Positions 26,523 to 38,433 are shown, counted from the first letter of the stretch. The stretch is DNA of 64,000 nt from Alviniconcha marisindica (GCA_018857735.1 JABMCL010001849.1:319001-383000); one strand, 5' to 3'. The notes: generated by a model not told the origin, from the letters alone. Translations and numbers: made by a program.

Positions 26523-27904
26523 GCTGGCTGATGGGCCAAATGTGTGCTGGCTCAAAAATAGCAAGGTCATACAAACTAGCCAGGTTTACAGCTAATGCGC
26601 CCTTGGGTAGTGAAACTGTCGGTATCACACCCTCTGATTTGCTAGAGCTAGAGTGCGTTTTATGTTGCCAACACAAAAGCACTTGGTGTTGGCACCAGTC
26701 TTCAATGAATTTGCACTTGACTAAGCAAGCACAACACATTCCCCTGCAAACCCATGCTTTGACAAAGCTGCATAAAAACGTACAAAACATTGTCGATCTG
26801 TTTCAGTTTATCTGGTCTCTGTTTTAGCACTGGGGGAGTCCGATTTGGCTCTGGGAGAGACTGATGCACCCAATAGGCTCTTTACCAAGGGAGTAGGCCT
26901 TTCTTCTGCAACTTCTTTCCCTTCTTCCCGTCAAATTCTGTGGACCGTTTTCTAGCCCTGCTATAATGCCTGATCAGTTATTTGCTTTTTTACCCCCTTC
27001 TTCTTCACTGATCTAAATATAGCTTTTTGTGGAAAAATTTAGATCCAGTGTTTTTTATTGTCCTTTTAGCGGTTTTAGCCCCTAGCGAAATGCATGGGCA
27101 TGATAACGGCCTTTACCGGGATCACTTTTGATGATCCCTCTGCTCTGTGTTTAGCATTGGGGGGGACAAAGAATCGGATTCAGCTCTGGGAGACACTGAT
27201 GCACCCAATAGGCTCTTTACGAAGGGGGTAGGCCTTTTGTCTGCAACTTTTTTTTCTACCTGTCAGGCTCTGTTTAAAGTCTTCCAGGCCTAAATATAAT
27301 CCGCCAGCAGCCATTGCCCATAAAACAGCAGCTGCACACAACCTTCTGTTCATAAATAACTAAAAAGAAAATAGATGCTTTGTGAGGAGAGAGAACTACT
27401 TTTACACACATCCCAACTATTAATCTCAAGTCCATTATATTACACTTCGCCACATCTGACTTTTCGTCATTATTCTTCCATATTATTTTTGAGGTTGTTA
27501 ATGTATACGTTTTTGTTGATCTTGTAAAGTGAGGTGTGCTCCGCTTGTCGGTGAGATGTGTTGCTATAGAAGTGACCACTATTATTACTGAGGAAATGTG
27601 CACGATCAGTTTGGAATTGAGGCTGTACACTCGAGCCGGGCACACCAGACTAGGCAAGAGGACAAAAACGTATTGTGTAATACCTGTGTTGTCGGTAAAC
27701 AGTCACCGGCCGGACAGAAACTGATGAAAGGTAGGTGAAGTAGCCATGTCTGCAGCCTCTGCAGTTACAAGACATTTGCATTAGATAGATATATCACAAT
27801 GGCTAAACAGTGACATTGCATCCACCGGTTTCAAGTTGGTGGTGGTGATAAAATTCAGCTGTTTGGGCCTATTAGAGTTACACTATGTCCAGGTAGCAAA
27901 AACA

Positions 27905-28208
27905 CTGAAACGGAACGAAGCCCAGAGCGCTCCTGCAGAATCAAAACACAAGGGAGTTATTAGCGCTCGAAATACGTCATAAGTACAACAACAAAGACCT
28001 GAGTCATCGTGTAGATACAAGGTACACAAACTCCACCAGAGGTACATCCTAGAGGCTTATGTACCTTGTATTTACACGCATGCTAGGTGAGAGTTACCGT
28101 AGGCGACTCGGGTCTTTGTTGTTGTACTTGTGTTACGTATTTCGAGCGCTAATAATTCCATTGTTTTATTGATTCTGCACGAGCGCTCTGGGCTTCGTTC
28201 TGTTTCAG
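27905..28208. mobile_element. Long inverted-repeat (foldback/MITE-like) element
   Basis: The left arm, about 27905-28025, begins CTGAAACGGAACGAAGCCCA. The right arm, about 28061-28208, ends with the near-complement GGGCTTCGTTCTGTTTCAG. Both arms share AGCGCTCGAAATACGT, AGTACAACAACAAAGACC and ATACAAGGTAC in inverted orientation, over more than 110 bp with scattered changes and a short indel. A third, partial arm is at 30547-30645. No ORF is present, so this is a non-autonomous element. Confidence 0.85.
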
Positions 28209-28879
28209 ATTCGTGAGTCCTACAGAAATAAAAAGTAGCCTTTATCTCTGTGCCTACGCCACTAATATCCCCACAGGTGTATATCTATCACTTAAGTAAG
28301 TGAAGATGGCGCTTAACGTCCACATAAACCAAATCTGTACTAGTTCCCCAGCCTTTTTGTAGCTGTTTTCGGCTTGGCCTTGAAAGAGGACGCGGCACGG
28401 AATTTTCCGCACTTACGCATGTCATCAAATCTTCTGACCTATCGGCCTCGGAGAAGCTTTTTTGTATGAAGTTGTATGTGTGTATGTATATTTAAAGAAT
28501 GTATAAGCACTTAGGGCCAGTGCGGGTTAGGCGCTCTAAGTATTCGTTATTATGATTAAGTTCTGTTGAAAGACGGCATCAGTTTGAAGGGGTGGGGGTA
28601 TTGCCAAAGCCGTTATACAGTCCCTAGAGTGAGACAAATGAAGCACAGATTCAGCCGGTGTAGAGCTAGGACTGACTTGTGTAACGATATGAGCAAAGAC
28701 CGTACATGCTGTACAGTGTTTGGTGTGGGCAACGTTAATTATGTATTGCCATCACGGCCAAGGCTGCTCGACTGTGTACATCAGTTGTCCCCATAGTGGC
28801 AGAGGTGCATTCCGGGCAGTCGTCGGACCTCGTCAGTCACTGTCCCAGAGGGACCACCGGTGCCAGGTGCGTGCCTACG

Positions 28880-28990
28880 TCTGTGCCGGCCCTGTTCAGC
28901 GTCTTCTTCAGTGTTGCTTTACGTCCACAGACTGGACCGTACCAACTGCTCGGGACGGCCGGGGAGCCCAGGACAACCACCTCCACTTTC
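28880..28990 (-). repeat. Interspersed repeat (GTGGACGTAAAGC family), copy 1
   Basis: On the minus strand this reads GGGCTCCCCGGCCGTCC, then a spacer, then CTGTGGACGTAAAGCAAC. The same arrangement occurs on the plus strand at 38556-38625 and 43030-43100. It probably marks the 3' region of a dispersed retroelement. Confidence 0.7.
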
Positions 28991-29246
28991 ACATAGGCTC
29001 AGTCATGAGCTCTGACCGTATACAGTAGCACGAAAAACACCTAGACTGTCACGTGTTTAGAAATAACGACTCAATTCCGCCCCGGCCCCCCCCCCCCCCC
29101 CCCACAACACACATACAAGGCTGAAAGTCTAGTGACCTGCACACAGTAACTTTTTTCTTTGTTCTCTCTCTCCTCCCCCCCCCCCCCCCCCCTCCCTTCA
29201 GTCGCAGTCAAGGCAGTTAAAAATACAGCATAGAATACCCCAAATT

Positions 29247-29251
<5 letters not shown>

Positions 29252-29307
<56 letters not shown>
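29252..29307. repeat. (TA)n microsatellite
   Basis: About 28 uninterrupted TA dinucleotides. Another TA-rich tract is at about 33142-33195. Confidence 0.97.
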
Positions 29308-29313
<6 letters not shown>

Positions 29314-30546
29314 GGCAGGAAAAGCAAGACTTTTTCGCTCAGTGATTGAAGTTCTTCACCGGTCAGTCTCAGTTACCGATTTCTGCTCAACGGCATCAAA
29401 TGGAGCCGTTGTCACCCGGGAACAACATAGCCACACTGAGGCGGAGAACGGTCATGATTTCATCTCTTAAGGACTGGGCAACACTGAGACACAACCTACA
29501 AATAGTGTTTAAAAAAACATCAAGGAGGAAATGTCTTGCTTTTTCTGTACTGTCACAGCGGTTAGCGAGTCTAGCTTAAAATATCGTTAAAAAAAAGAAG
29601 AAGAAAAAAAGGCGGGGGAAACTTTTCAGTGTCAGTTACTGAGTTCTAGCGTTTGCTAAAAGTTCAGGATTACCAAAGACTGCGCGGTCAAATAGTCTTT
29701 AAATATGCTTGTTTGAAAACATGCAAGGCAGGTTGCAGTCGTGCGTGACGAAAGTCACGACAGCACCTTGTGGCCTTTCCGCGGTCACTGAGAAACGCAC
29801 GCTGTTCCCGCGTGGCGGCCAAGGGGAAGAAAGTCCTTGTGACGGCCGTTATGAAAGGGACCGTTCAGCCCCAACAAGTCTCGTCGAGCTGCGGTGCTCT
29901 CTCTCTGTGTCTCTCTCAATGACACACATACACGCACGCACACACTGACACACACGCACACTGACTGACTTGGACACACCGTCACACACCCTCTCTGTCT
30001 CTCTCTCACACACACGCACACTGACCGTCGGGACACCCCCACTGACACTCACACTCCGAGCACCGCTTTCCGGCACCTTCCTCAAGTCCTTGAAGGAAGG
30101 ATGTCGTAAACCAGTGCTTGGAGTTTGCCCCACACGCTCTCTCTCCGTCTCTTGCTCACACCGTGACTGACACAGTGACACTCAGTGACACACGCGCACG
30201 CGCGCGCACACACACACACGGCTCAGTGACTGGTGAGTCAAACACGCACACCGACTTGGACACACGGCCGGCGTCACTGACTCACACTCTCTCTCTCCCC
30301 CTCTCTCTCTCTCTCACACACACACCTACCTAATCTAGAATTGATGAATGGAACACTGAAGCTACGGCTAGACGGCTGAATGACTGACTCATTAGGACCG
30401 ATGCTCAGTCTAGCCGGTACGGCTCAGTGAAACCATGTATCACTGACTGAGTGACTGACTGACGTTGCCGGGACTCCGCCGCCGCCGCCTTGGCTAACTT
30501 GCCGTTTTACTATTAGTCTGCCCTGAATGTACCTTTGATAGAGTTT

Positions 30547-30645
30547 ATGTATCTTGTATTTACACGCATGCCAGGTGAGAGTTACCGTACGGACAGCTAG
30601 GGTCTTTGTTGTTGTACTTGTGTTACGTCACGGTATTTCGAGCAC
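30547..30645 (+). mobile_element. Partial arm of the 27905-28208 element
   Basis: ATCTTGTATTTACACGCATG, GGTGAGAGTTACCGTA, GGTCTTTGTTGTTGTACTTG, TGTTACGT and TATTTCGAGC follow the same order as the right arm at 28061-28165. Only one arm is present. Confidence 0.85.
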
Positions 30646-32084
30646 TCGGCGGCAGTAACTGCCTTCCTTAATCAGTTGTGTGTTGTTTTAGTCTGACCTG
30701 GCGAGTGCTTTACTTTGTTGCTGCCGTTAGTAAGTATAAGTCAGAATATTTATTTTAGAGAGCACTGGCCTATAAACTTGGTACACCACTTGTGTAAAAT
30801 TCGAGGAGTGTGTTTCGGGAGAGCCAATGAACTGAATGGCTCAGCGCCACCATTAGCCTACCAATTTTGAACGCGCCTCAAGTGTCGCGTTACTGACTGG
30901 CATTAGATAGAGCGGACTATGAACTGGGTCAATGTCGGTCGCGCTGTGACCGTGATCGGAGAGGTAGCATTGTTGGTGTAGGCTGTATCGTGGAAGTCAG
31001 CCAGGACGTCCGTAATCATTTCACTTTGGCTTCGTGCTCTGTTGTCATTTCAGTTAAGAGATTGTCTTTCACCAAGGACCATTTAGTTGAAAACTCCAAA
31101 ACTGTGGATTTCGATTCGCCCCCCGCTTTGGGTCAGCTGTTGGCGACTACAGCAACCAGGCCACGATACCATTTTTTCTTTTGAGGTACTGTTACTTTTC
31201 GTTACACACGTACTTTTTGTAAATTTTAACAAGTCAGGCCCCGACAGATATTATCCGGGCAAGTAATCACATAGATGTATATAATTTGTTTTTGTTGAGC
31301 TGATATATATGCCGAAGGGTTGAATCGTGCTATTTTCCTGAGACTGTAAGTGTAATGAGCGCGTCAGTCGGGGACAGGAGCGAAAGTGACCCACTGCACT
31401 GCCTATTTCCCCCAGCAAATGGTAGTTAATTACTTCAGGCACGAAAGTACGGGTATCCAACTCAGAGCTAAAACCTTCAACTCAGAGCTGCACCTTTGTA
31501 GACAGAGTCGCATTTTCAAATTTTGTTACACGTACTGAACATGTAGACCAGCTGTCAGGATTTGTTTGAGTGCGAGTCAGCGTCGTCATCAAGCCAACCG
31601 AGCACTAAGACTAAAAACCTGCAGATCTGATGTAGACTTGAGTTTTTCCATCCCACTTTTGCAATTATCTCTCCGTTTCATGCATGCCATGGCCAGTGTT
31701 TTGTTGCTGGTAAATTCTTCTTCTTTCGTTTTATAATTAAAATACTGATGTTAATAGAATAATACTATAGGGCATAGACCTATACTGAGAGTAACTCAGT
31801 AACTATTAACTCTTTATATATAATAGTTTTATATAATTATGAGTCTATATCGACAGGTGTGCACTTTGTTAAATTATTTGTTTTTAAAGATTGGTTAGAT
31901 TGGGATGAGTCTGCCGTAAAACCAGTATAAATTCTGATTCCATCATTCAAATTCATGTGATAACATTGTATCGGTAACTTGTAAACCATGTACATCTGTT
32001 TGTATGCACCAGATGCTTTTAACATTGAATGGTATGTATCTATAGATAGACTCATAGAGACTGTTGGACAGCTTGTTTTATTAG

Positions 32085-32212
32085 AACAAGACCTGATTGG
32101 ACCAGCACCAGTCACCACGGCATCCCAAAACTTCAATTTTAGCCCATCTGTGCAGCAGTGAGAAGGCCAGAGAGCTGAGAGACTTGAATGCTGCTTTTCC
32201 ATGCATCCCAGA
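32085..32212 (+). pseudogene. Rearranged partial duplicate of the 32463-32757 exon
   Basis: This block starts with the exon's own 3' end (AACAAGACCTGATTGGACCA, matching 32745-32764). It then joins directly to the exon's middle (CAGTCACCACGGCATCCCAA onward, matching from 32615) and runs to CATCCCAGA. The order end-then-middle shows a former tandem duplication from which the interior was lost. It has no supported splice sites and is probably non-functional. Confidence 0.8.
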
Positions 32213-32462
32213 CATGTTTGGGAAACAGAAGACAAGTGGAATGGATGTTGAGGTTAAAACACAGATTGTAAAATTAGCACTTAATAATTAGCAAGATCAT
32301 ATGATGATTTATTTCACTGCATTTTATAAATAGTCCCATGCTTTATTATTATTATCAAGTTTGTATAACATAATTATTTTGTATGGTGTGTGTGTATGTA
32401 TTTGTGTTTAAGTCTGTTTTGGAATATGACCATGAATTATATCATATCTTTTTGTGTTGCAG

Positions 32463-32757
32463 TGCTTCTCATCCTTTGGTGACACTGGATCGTAGCCGAG
32501 CCTCTCCGCTCGACGTCATCAGTCGTGGCGTCACTAGTTTGCCCCACCCTCAGAAACCAACAGAAACCAACCAGCAGCCCCATGGCCTATTGTACAGCCG
32601 TCGAGAGCTGAAGGCAGTCACCACGGCATCCCAAAACTTTATTTTAGCCCATCTGTGCAGCAGTGAGAAGGCCAGAGAGCTGAGAGACTTGAATGCTGCT
32701 TTTCCGTGCATCCCAGAGCTTGAGACCTTCCGCAGCGTGCTCGACAACAAGACCTGA
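32463..32757 (+). CDS. Unassigned candidate 3'-terminal exon
   Basis: A good acceptor (TTTTTGTGTTGCAG ending 32462) is followed by an open frame of 98 codons to TGA at 32755-32757. The frame enters with one base of a split codon. The inferred peptide begins ASHPLVTLDRSRASPLDV, contains YSRRELKAVTTASQNFILAH and a charged helix-like SSEKARELRDLNAAF, and ends FRSVLDNKT. Composition and splice context look coding, but I do not recognise the family and found no partner exon upstream. A repeat-associated ORF is the alternative. Part of it is duplicated at 32085-32212. Confidence 0.45.
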
Positions 32758-33141
32758 TTGGACCAGCAGTGTGACAGTTTAGGAACAAAAAACTTTATGC
32801 TTAGTTCCTTCAACAGCCAGAAGAGGTATTTGACTCTGTGAACGGAGGTCATTGTTGTTTGCACAAGATGTGAAAAAAGTTTTCACTCTCTTTGGATTGA
32901 CTCTGCATGTTACATTCAGGGGAACGAACTTGATCATAATCTGGAGGACTGGCTGTGTGAGCCAGGATGAAACTGTTGTCTGCATTCTTTTGAAAAAGAA
33001 ACTGGAGGTCCTGGGTACTGTTTGAAAATTCAGAATTCTGTACAACTCTAAACGCAGCTGGTAGTGACATTTGATGGCTTTTCTGACACCAGGCAGTCAA
33101 CATAGTTGATTTGTTCAACTTTCAGCACTTTGGCCTTCTTA

Positions 33142-33162
33142 GATATATATATATATATATAT

Positions 33163-33195
<33 letters not shown>
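33142..33195. repeat. (TA)n microsatellite
   Basis: An almost pure TA run with one GATA interruption. Confidence 0.95.
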
Positions 33196-33198
<3 letters not shown>

Positions 33199-33471
33199 CT
33201 TGCCAGATCCAGATTGAAACTTTGCTGATCCGTGATTCAGGATTGAAACTCGTCTCCGTTATCTGAGACAGTGAATGTGATTGGAACCTTTAGAAAGCTC
33301 AAAATAGAAACATTGACAGGTCCAGTGTGTCCCTGTGTGTTCAGCTTTTGTTGGCAAAGGTTACTGCATGAGAGCTGAGAGTCGAGCAGCCATGGTGTCT
33401 GGTGCAAAGAAGTGCAACAGTCCAGCTGAACACGGTCTGCCTTCAAGGTCAGTGTAGTAAAAGGTTCATGA

Positions 33472-33560
33472 AGTTAATAATAATAATAAATAATTCTTAT
33501 AAAGCGATATTCTTTAACCAGAGTTAAACTCACTGCGCTGTACAAACATCTTATCACAAA
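33472..33560 (+). repeat. Interspersed repeat tail
   Basis: A TAATAATAATAAAT run is followed by TTATAAAGCGATATTC and CACTGCGCTGTACAAAC. A similar arrangement (TTGTAAAGTGTTTACC, CAAAGCGCTGAACAAAC) is at about 41985-42040. This GCGCT-type tail is common to dispersed elements in many invertebrates; the family is not assigned. Confidence 0.5.
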
Positions 33561-34059
33561 AACCACATTAACATACATTTCAGCAAACAAAACCTTAATT
33601 ATTGTAGCTTAAATTACCATTATCACCTGTCGAAACAATACACACACACACACACACAATGACATGCGCACACCAGTCTCCGCTCTTCCACTCATATTAG
33701 AGGTTAGAGGTCAACAGTGTGGTGAAACCCCCTGAAGACAGAGTGCATGGGAACACCTTGATCATTTCATCCTAAGGGCAGCTTTGTCGTGAAAGAAAAG
33801 AAAAAGTGTAGGAAAAGAGCACATTTGGATTTTTGCTGTGAAGGAGCTGGTCTTCAGAGGGTTCCACTATAGTTCATGTGCACTTTTCCATGGTACACTT
33901 GCACTTGCAGTCCTGTTGTACTGTTGGTTCTCCAGACCCTTCTTTCACAGCACACTTAAGTCCTGTTCCTGTTGCCCTGTAACCCCTCCACCCCCCACCC
34001 CAGTACACTTGTCCTGTTTTGTCTGGCTGTCCACACCCTCCTTTCACAGCACACTTACA

Positions 34060-34750
34060 GTCACCCCCACCCCCACCCCCATTACTCTTGTTGTCCCGTT
34101 TTGCAAGGCTGTCCACACCCTCCTTTCACAGCACACTTACAGTCACCCCCACCCCCATTACTCTTGTTGTCAGTAACCCCCACCCCCCATTACTCTTGTT
34201 GTCAGTAACCCCCACCCCCATTACTCTTGTTGTCAGTAACCCCCACCCCCACCACTCTTGTTGTCAGTAACCCCCACCCCCACCACTCTGTGGTTGCAGT
34301 ATACCCCCACCCCACACCACTCTTGTTGTCAGTAACCCCCACCCCCATACTCTTGTTGTCAGTAACCCCCACCCCCATTACTCTTGTTGTCAGTAACCCC
34401 CACCCCCATTACTCTTGTTGTCAGTAACCCCCACCCCCACCACTCTTGTTGTCAGTAACCCCCACCCCCATTACTCTTGTTGTCAGTAACCCCACCCCCA
34501 TTACTCTTGTTGTCAGTAACCCCCACCCCCACCCCCATTACTCTTGTTGTCAGTAACCCCCACCCCCATTACTCTTGTTGTCAGTAACCCCCACCCCCAT
34601 TACTCTTGTTGTCAGTAACCCCCACCCCCACCCCTTACTCTTGTTGTCAGTAACCCCCACCCCCATTACTCTTGTTGTCAGTAACCCCCACCCCCACTCC
34701 CCATTACTCTTGTTGTCAGTAACCCCCACCCCCATTACTCTTGTTGTAGT
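34060..34750. repeat. 31-bp C-rich minisatellite, about 20 copies
   Basis: The unit is GTAACCCCCACCCCCATTAC followed by TCTTGTTGTCA. At the left edge the unit grades into a longer repeat (GGCTGTCCACACCCTCCTTT, CACAGCACACTTAC), present twice between 34022 and 34143. The minus strand carries two G5 runs per unit, so the array is strongly G-quadruplex-prone. Open frames across it on both strands are artefacts. Confidence 0.95.
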
Positions 34751-35365
34751 CCCGTTTTGCCGGGCTGCCCACACCCTCCCTTCACATGAAGGAAATTTTT
34801 CTCTGAGTCTGAGAAGTTTTCCATTATTTCCTGGTCTGACCTGTTTTTATTTAAATATGAATTATTATGTAGATATTTGTCTAACCATGTTTGGTTAAAG
34901 CTACTGTGCAGAGCAGTATGAGAACTTGAGAAGACCTCCACTCACTCAGATTGCTTTACATAACAGTTGCATTTAAACATGGTTGTTTCATGTCCTTATT
35001 ATACACATAAAGTCACATTATGATTAGCACATCTTAATTATTCAATTTATTGTGTATATGTGTGTGATCTTCACATATGTTGGAAATATAAAGACTGCAA
35101 TCGCTGTAATATTCACCTGCTTGAATTTGTGTGTCACTGTCTGTAACGTGCTTGAGCGTGTGCCAGTGTGTGCTTTTAAATCAACAAGCATTGCGTATTC
35201 AGTGTGTGCATGCTTTTTAACATGGTCATGTACATACATTGGAGATTAGCATAGCTTTATGTACAATGGAAGGGAGGCTTTCTCAAGACCTCTGACTAGC
35301 TTGAAGGACTGGACTTATCATACTAATGATAATCATGATGTTACTGCGTTGTCTTGCTGGTACAG

Positions 35366-35597
35366 ACCACAGCAACCAGCGGCGGGACCAGCTGATTGCC
35401 AGCCAAGCAAGCCAAGCTCAGCTGACAGCCAGCCTACCAAGATGGATCATCCGCACAACAAAACCAAGGCGCTGCTTGCTGCCTGCGTGGCGGGTGAGGA
35501 GGCCCAGCCGGAGATAGGTGTGTCGCCCGATGAACGTCGTGTGTGGGGAGACATCTTTCAAAATCGCCACCATTTTGTGGACATGCATTTCTGCTAG
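35366..35597 (+). CDS. Unassigned exon-like ORF
   Basis: An acceptor-like GCTGGTACAG (ends 35365) is followed by an open frame to TAG at 35595-35597, containing KMDHPHNKTKALLAACVAGE and ending DERRVWGDIFQNRHHFVDMH then FC. The base composition (GC-rich, balanced codons) is unlike the AT-rich surroundings, which suggests coding sequence. Internal GTGAGG and GTGTGT sites make alternative ends possible. I recognise no family, and no linked exon is found. It could be a last exon of the gene represented by 32463-32757, but that ORF already ends in a stop. Confidence 0.35.
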
Positions 35598-36339
35598 TCG
35601 AATTTTTTCTTTTTTCTTATTTGTGTGTTTGTGTCACAGAATTTGTTTTTAAAACTTGGTGCTTATGCACAAAGATCACCTTAATGTTTGAGCTTTTTCA
35701 GCCATCATATAAGAGTGACATCTTTTTAAGAAGTTTGCATGATAGTAGTCAGTTATGCTCTGTTCATCCATGACTGTTAGGTTCTGTAACAATGAGCCTA
35801 TTTTATGATGGTGACAGTCAGAATGATGCTGGAAAGGTCAAATGCTGGATTTTCTGATGAAGTTCTGATCCCAGTTGTTAATTGTAGGAACAAGGAAAGG
35901 CTTTTTATGACTGACACAAGTAACTTTAGTAAGTGGAGACATCTGGTGTTTTAAATGGCCAGCCAGCTGTAAGTTAGTAACAAAACTCTGTTGCCTGTTT
36001 CTCTGAGACTAACTTTTAATAGAGTTCTTTGGAGCTTTGCCTTCTTGGAGCTTTTTTATCCCGCTTTTGATGACTTTGACGTACTTTCAAGGTTCAGAGT
36101 TGTGCTGGACAGGCTGGAATGAAGAGTTTTTTTGTTTTTGTTTTCTCTCACTCATTAACTTCTGATCTGAGTTCAAAATTTGTTTAGAGGTATTCAGGGC
36201 ATGGAGGACATAATATTCACAACGAAGTGGATCATTTATGTAAACGATATGGTAATGGCACATTCTGCGTACATTAATGAGATAAATTGTAGTAATCACA
36301 ATGTTACCCACACAGTTAGAAATCTATGCAGACCAGTCT

Positions 36340-36625
36340 AGCCTCCTGTTATCCTATGGGAAGGTGAAGGCCCCCCTGCAGAGATAGTTCAGGACTGACT
36401 TGAAGACCTGACTGCATCCGCGACCAGAAGATGATGCTGTCGGACATCTTGACCTTGCCCAGGAAGTTGTCATCTTCTGGCTTGGAACAGGGTGCTGTCC
36501 GCTCCTGGCACACCTCTCTAGACGAGGGCTGCCTCACACTGACAAGTGTCCTTGCGGCACCAGTGCTCAAATCCTACAGCATCTGCTGCAGTCCTTCCCC
36601 ACCTTGGATGTCCTGAGATGCCAGA
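36340..36625 (+). mobile_element. Degenerate LINE 3' fragment
   Basis: The + strand frame around 36530-36624 reads KCPCGTSAQILQHLLQSFPT. This resembles the C-terminal CPCG...Q...H(I/L)LQxCP zinc-knuckle found at the end of several non-LTR retrotransposon proteins. Upstream codons are interrupted. A second, better-preserved example is at 47158-47440. Confidence 0.6.
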
Positions 36626-37421
36626 CCTCCGGCCCTCAGTGATACCGTAATGGACACTGGGGGGGGGTGTGTGATTAGCAGCCCTTTGGCAGATGACAGA
36701 TCAACCTGATGATTAGAACAGTGTGGCTGGGGAATGCAGAAGTAATATCCCCAAAAATCACACACATATGAATGTAGCATATTAAATGCATAATCATACC
36801 GTAATTGTGACACTTGGTCTGTGGGTGAAAAAGCTTGTTGCATTTAATGTATGTATTTGAGTGAGATAACTGGTGTGTCTGGACCTTACAATTGTTGTAA
36901 TATTGTTTAAATGGGATCATGTTTAAGTGAGACCATTGAGACTTACAGGTTTACTGGTTTTTATGGTCATAGCCAATTTTCTGTTAAAGGACAGTTTGAA
37001 AAATCACACACAAAAACATGAAAAGTTTAATTCATCAATTTCAAATGTGAGTCAACTGAGCACTTGCTCTTTTTATTTCTTTTCTTCATTGTTGCTAGTA
37101 TTGTGATCAGTTGAATAAACTTATTTTAAACAACGAATTACTTGCAGTTTGTGCAATAAAAAACTGGGCGAGAGAGAGAGTGTGTGTGTGTTGCACGCGT
37201 GCGTGCGCGCGCACCAGAAAGTGATCAGCAATGTGATAATTTGTTTGCATACATATCTACCCCCCCTTCCCCGCACATTTGCCTGCTTTGAAAAACCAGT
37301 TTTGCTGGAGAGATTTGAACTTTCTGCTGTAGTCTACTGAGAAAGTAAAATGGGCAGCCAGATAGAAGAGAATGATAAAAGGCCAGTTTGGAGGAAACAA
37401 CACAGACGATAGAGTTTTGGT

Positions 37422-37823
37422 TTAGCAGGTACTGGCGGATAGAGCTGATGTGCCTATTTTCACGGAAGCAGAATGGCAGACAGTTGAAATGTGCTTGTCA
37501 AGAGTCATGCTATCTGAAATCATGAAACCAAGGTTGCAAGCACAGCGGGCCATGAAGGGAATGTTGACAGTGCCAACACGAAGAGAAGTGAGCTGGCCGT
37601 CAGGAGAAGAAAGAAAAAAAGTCAATTTGGCTGCATGAGGAGAACCTGTCTTGTCATTTATCATCAGTTTGTTTTGTGTCATCCAGGTCTCTGCTTCAGA
37701 GACGCATGTCTGCATGGTCAAGTCAGTGGCCTGTATCTGATCCGGAGGGCATGACTGAGGTAGCTGTGTGTCATCAGCAAAAGACTGGTTGGAAACAAAA
37801 ATGAGTTCCAAAGAGCAGATCAT
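37422..37823 (-). mobile_element. Non-LTR reverse transcriptase fragment
   Basis: The minus-strand open frame of 133 codons contains FADDTQL (the catalytic Y/F-ADD box), then SEAETWMTQNKLMINDKTGS and LRVGTVNIPF, then NLGFMISDSMTLDKHISTVC. This is the conserved order of palm motif and thumb in CR1/L2-like LINE reverse transcriptases. The fragment is truncated at both ends, so it is a dead copy. Confidence 0.88.
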
Positions 37824-37824
37824 A

Positions 37825-38240
37825 GACCTGTATGCAGATTTATGCCCAGATCATAGACCTGTATGCGGATCTGTGCCCAGACCATAGACATGTACGCAGA
37901 TCTATGTCCAGATCATAGACCTGTCAGTATGCAGATCTACGCCCAGAGCATAGACCTGTATGCGGATCTGTGCCCAGACCGTAGACATGTATGCAGATCT
38001 ATGCCTAGATATTAGACCTGTCAGTATGCAAATCTACGCCCAGAGGACAGACCTGCATATCTATGCTCAGACATATGATATACCCGCCTGTATGCAGATC
38101 TATGCCCAGATCATAGACGGGAAGACCTGTATGCAGATCTGTGCTTAGAACATAGACATGTCACCATGCAGATCTATGCCCAGTTCATATACCTGCCGTA
38201 AGGAGCTCTATGGCCAAACCATAGACCTGTTTGCAGATAA
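37825..38240. repeat. Degenerate 31-36-bp minisatellite upstream of THEG-A
   Basis: Repeated, diverged units built from ATAGACCTGTATGCAGATCT and ATGCCCAGATC occur about 12 times. The array ends about 20 bases before the conserved THEG-type promoter at 38251. Confidence 0.9.
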
Positions 38241-38250
38241 TAAATCATTT

Positions 38251-38433
38251 CTGTTGCTGACCAGAAGGGAAGCAAGCAGAGTTATGTCCCTTTAAACCGG
38301 AGGGAAGAAAGCGCTTGTATGAAAGTTGAACTGGGACCGACCGTTCGTCAGCGGTCCGCTGCACTAGAACATCCAGAGCTAAATCAGTTTATCACTACTC
38401 AGTATAACCTGTGGAAGTGCCTGCAGCAGCAGC
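38251..38433 (+). promoter_or_regulatory. THEG-A promoter/5' UTR, homologous to the THEG-B promoter
   Basis: CTGTTGCT, GACC, GAAGG, AGAGTTATGTCCC (38278-38290), GAGGGAAGA and CGCTTG occur here in the same order as CTGTTGCT, GACC, GAAGGAAG, AGAGTTACGTCCC (44318-44330), GAGGGAAGATCACGCTTG in front of THEG-B. Conservation outside coding exons points to a functional core promoter shared since the duplication. No TATA box is visible. Confidence 0.65.

Larger units (their letters stand above)
26040..32084. other. Gene-poor repeat-rich interval after DHX15
   Basis: No gene is supported. Contents include the 117-bp direct repeats, a dispersed direct repeat (about 26826-26935 and 27150-27255, sharing ACTGATGCACCCAATAGGCT and GTAGGCCTTT), the large inverted repeat at 27905-28208, C-tracts near 29089 and 29178, a (TA)n run at about 29252-29307, and CACTGA/CACA simple sequence at 29920-30330. 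The 28.3-31 kb part is richer in CpG than its surroundings, with GCCGCCGCCGCC near 30480, so a promoter there is possible but unproven. Confidence 0.6.

Noticed and set aside
28566..29028. Overlapping + strand ORFs in CpG-richer sequence
   Set aside because: They overlap a repeat found elsewhere in the opposite orientation, show no domain, and end arbitrarily.
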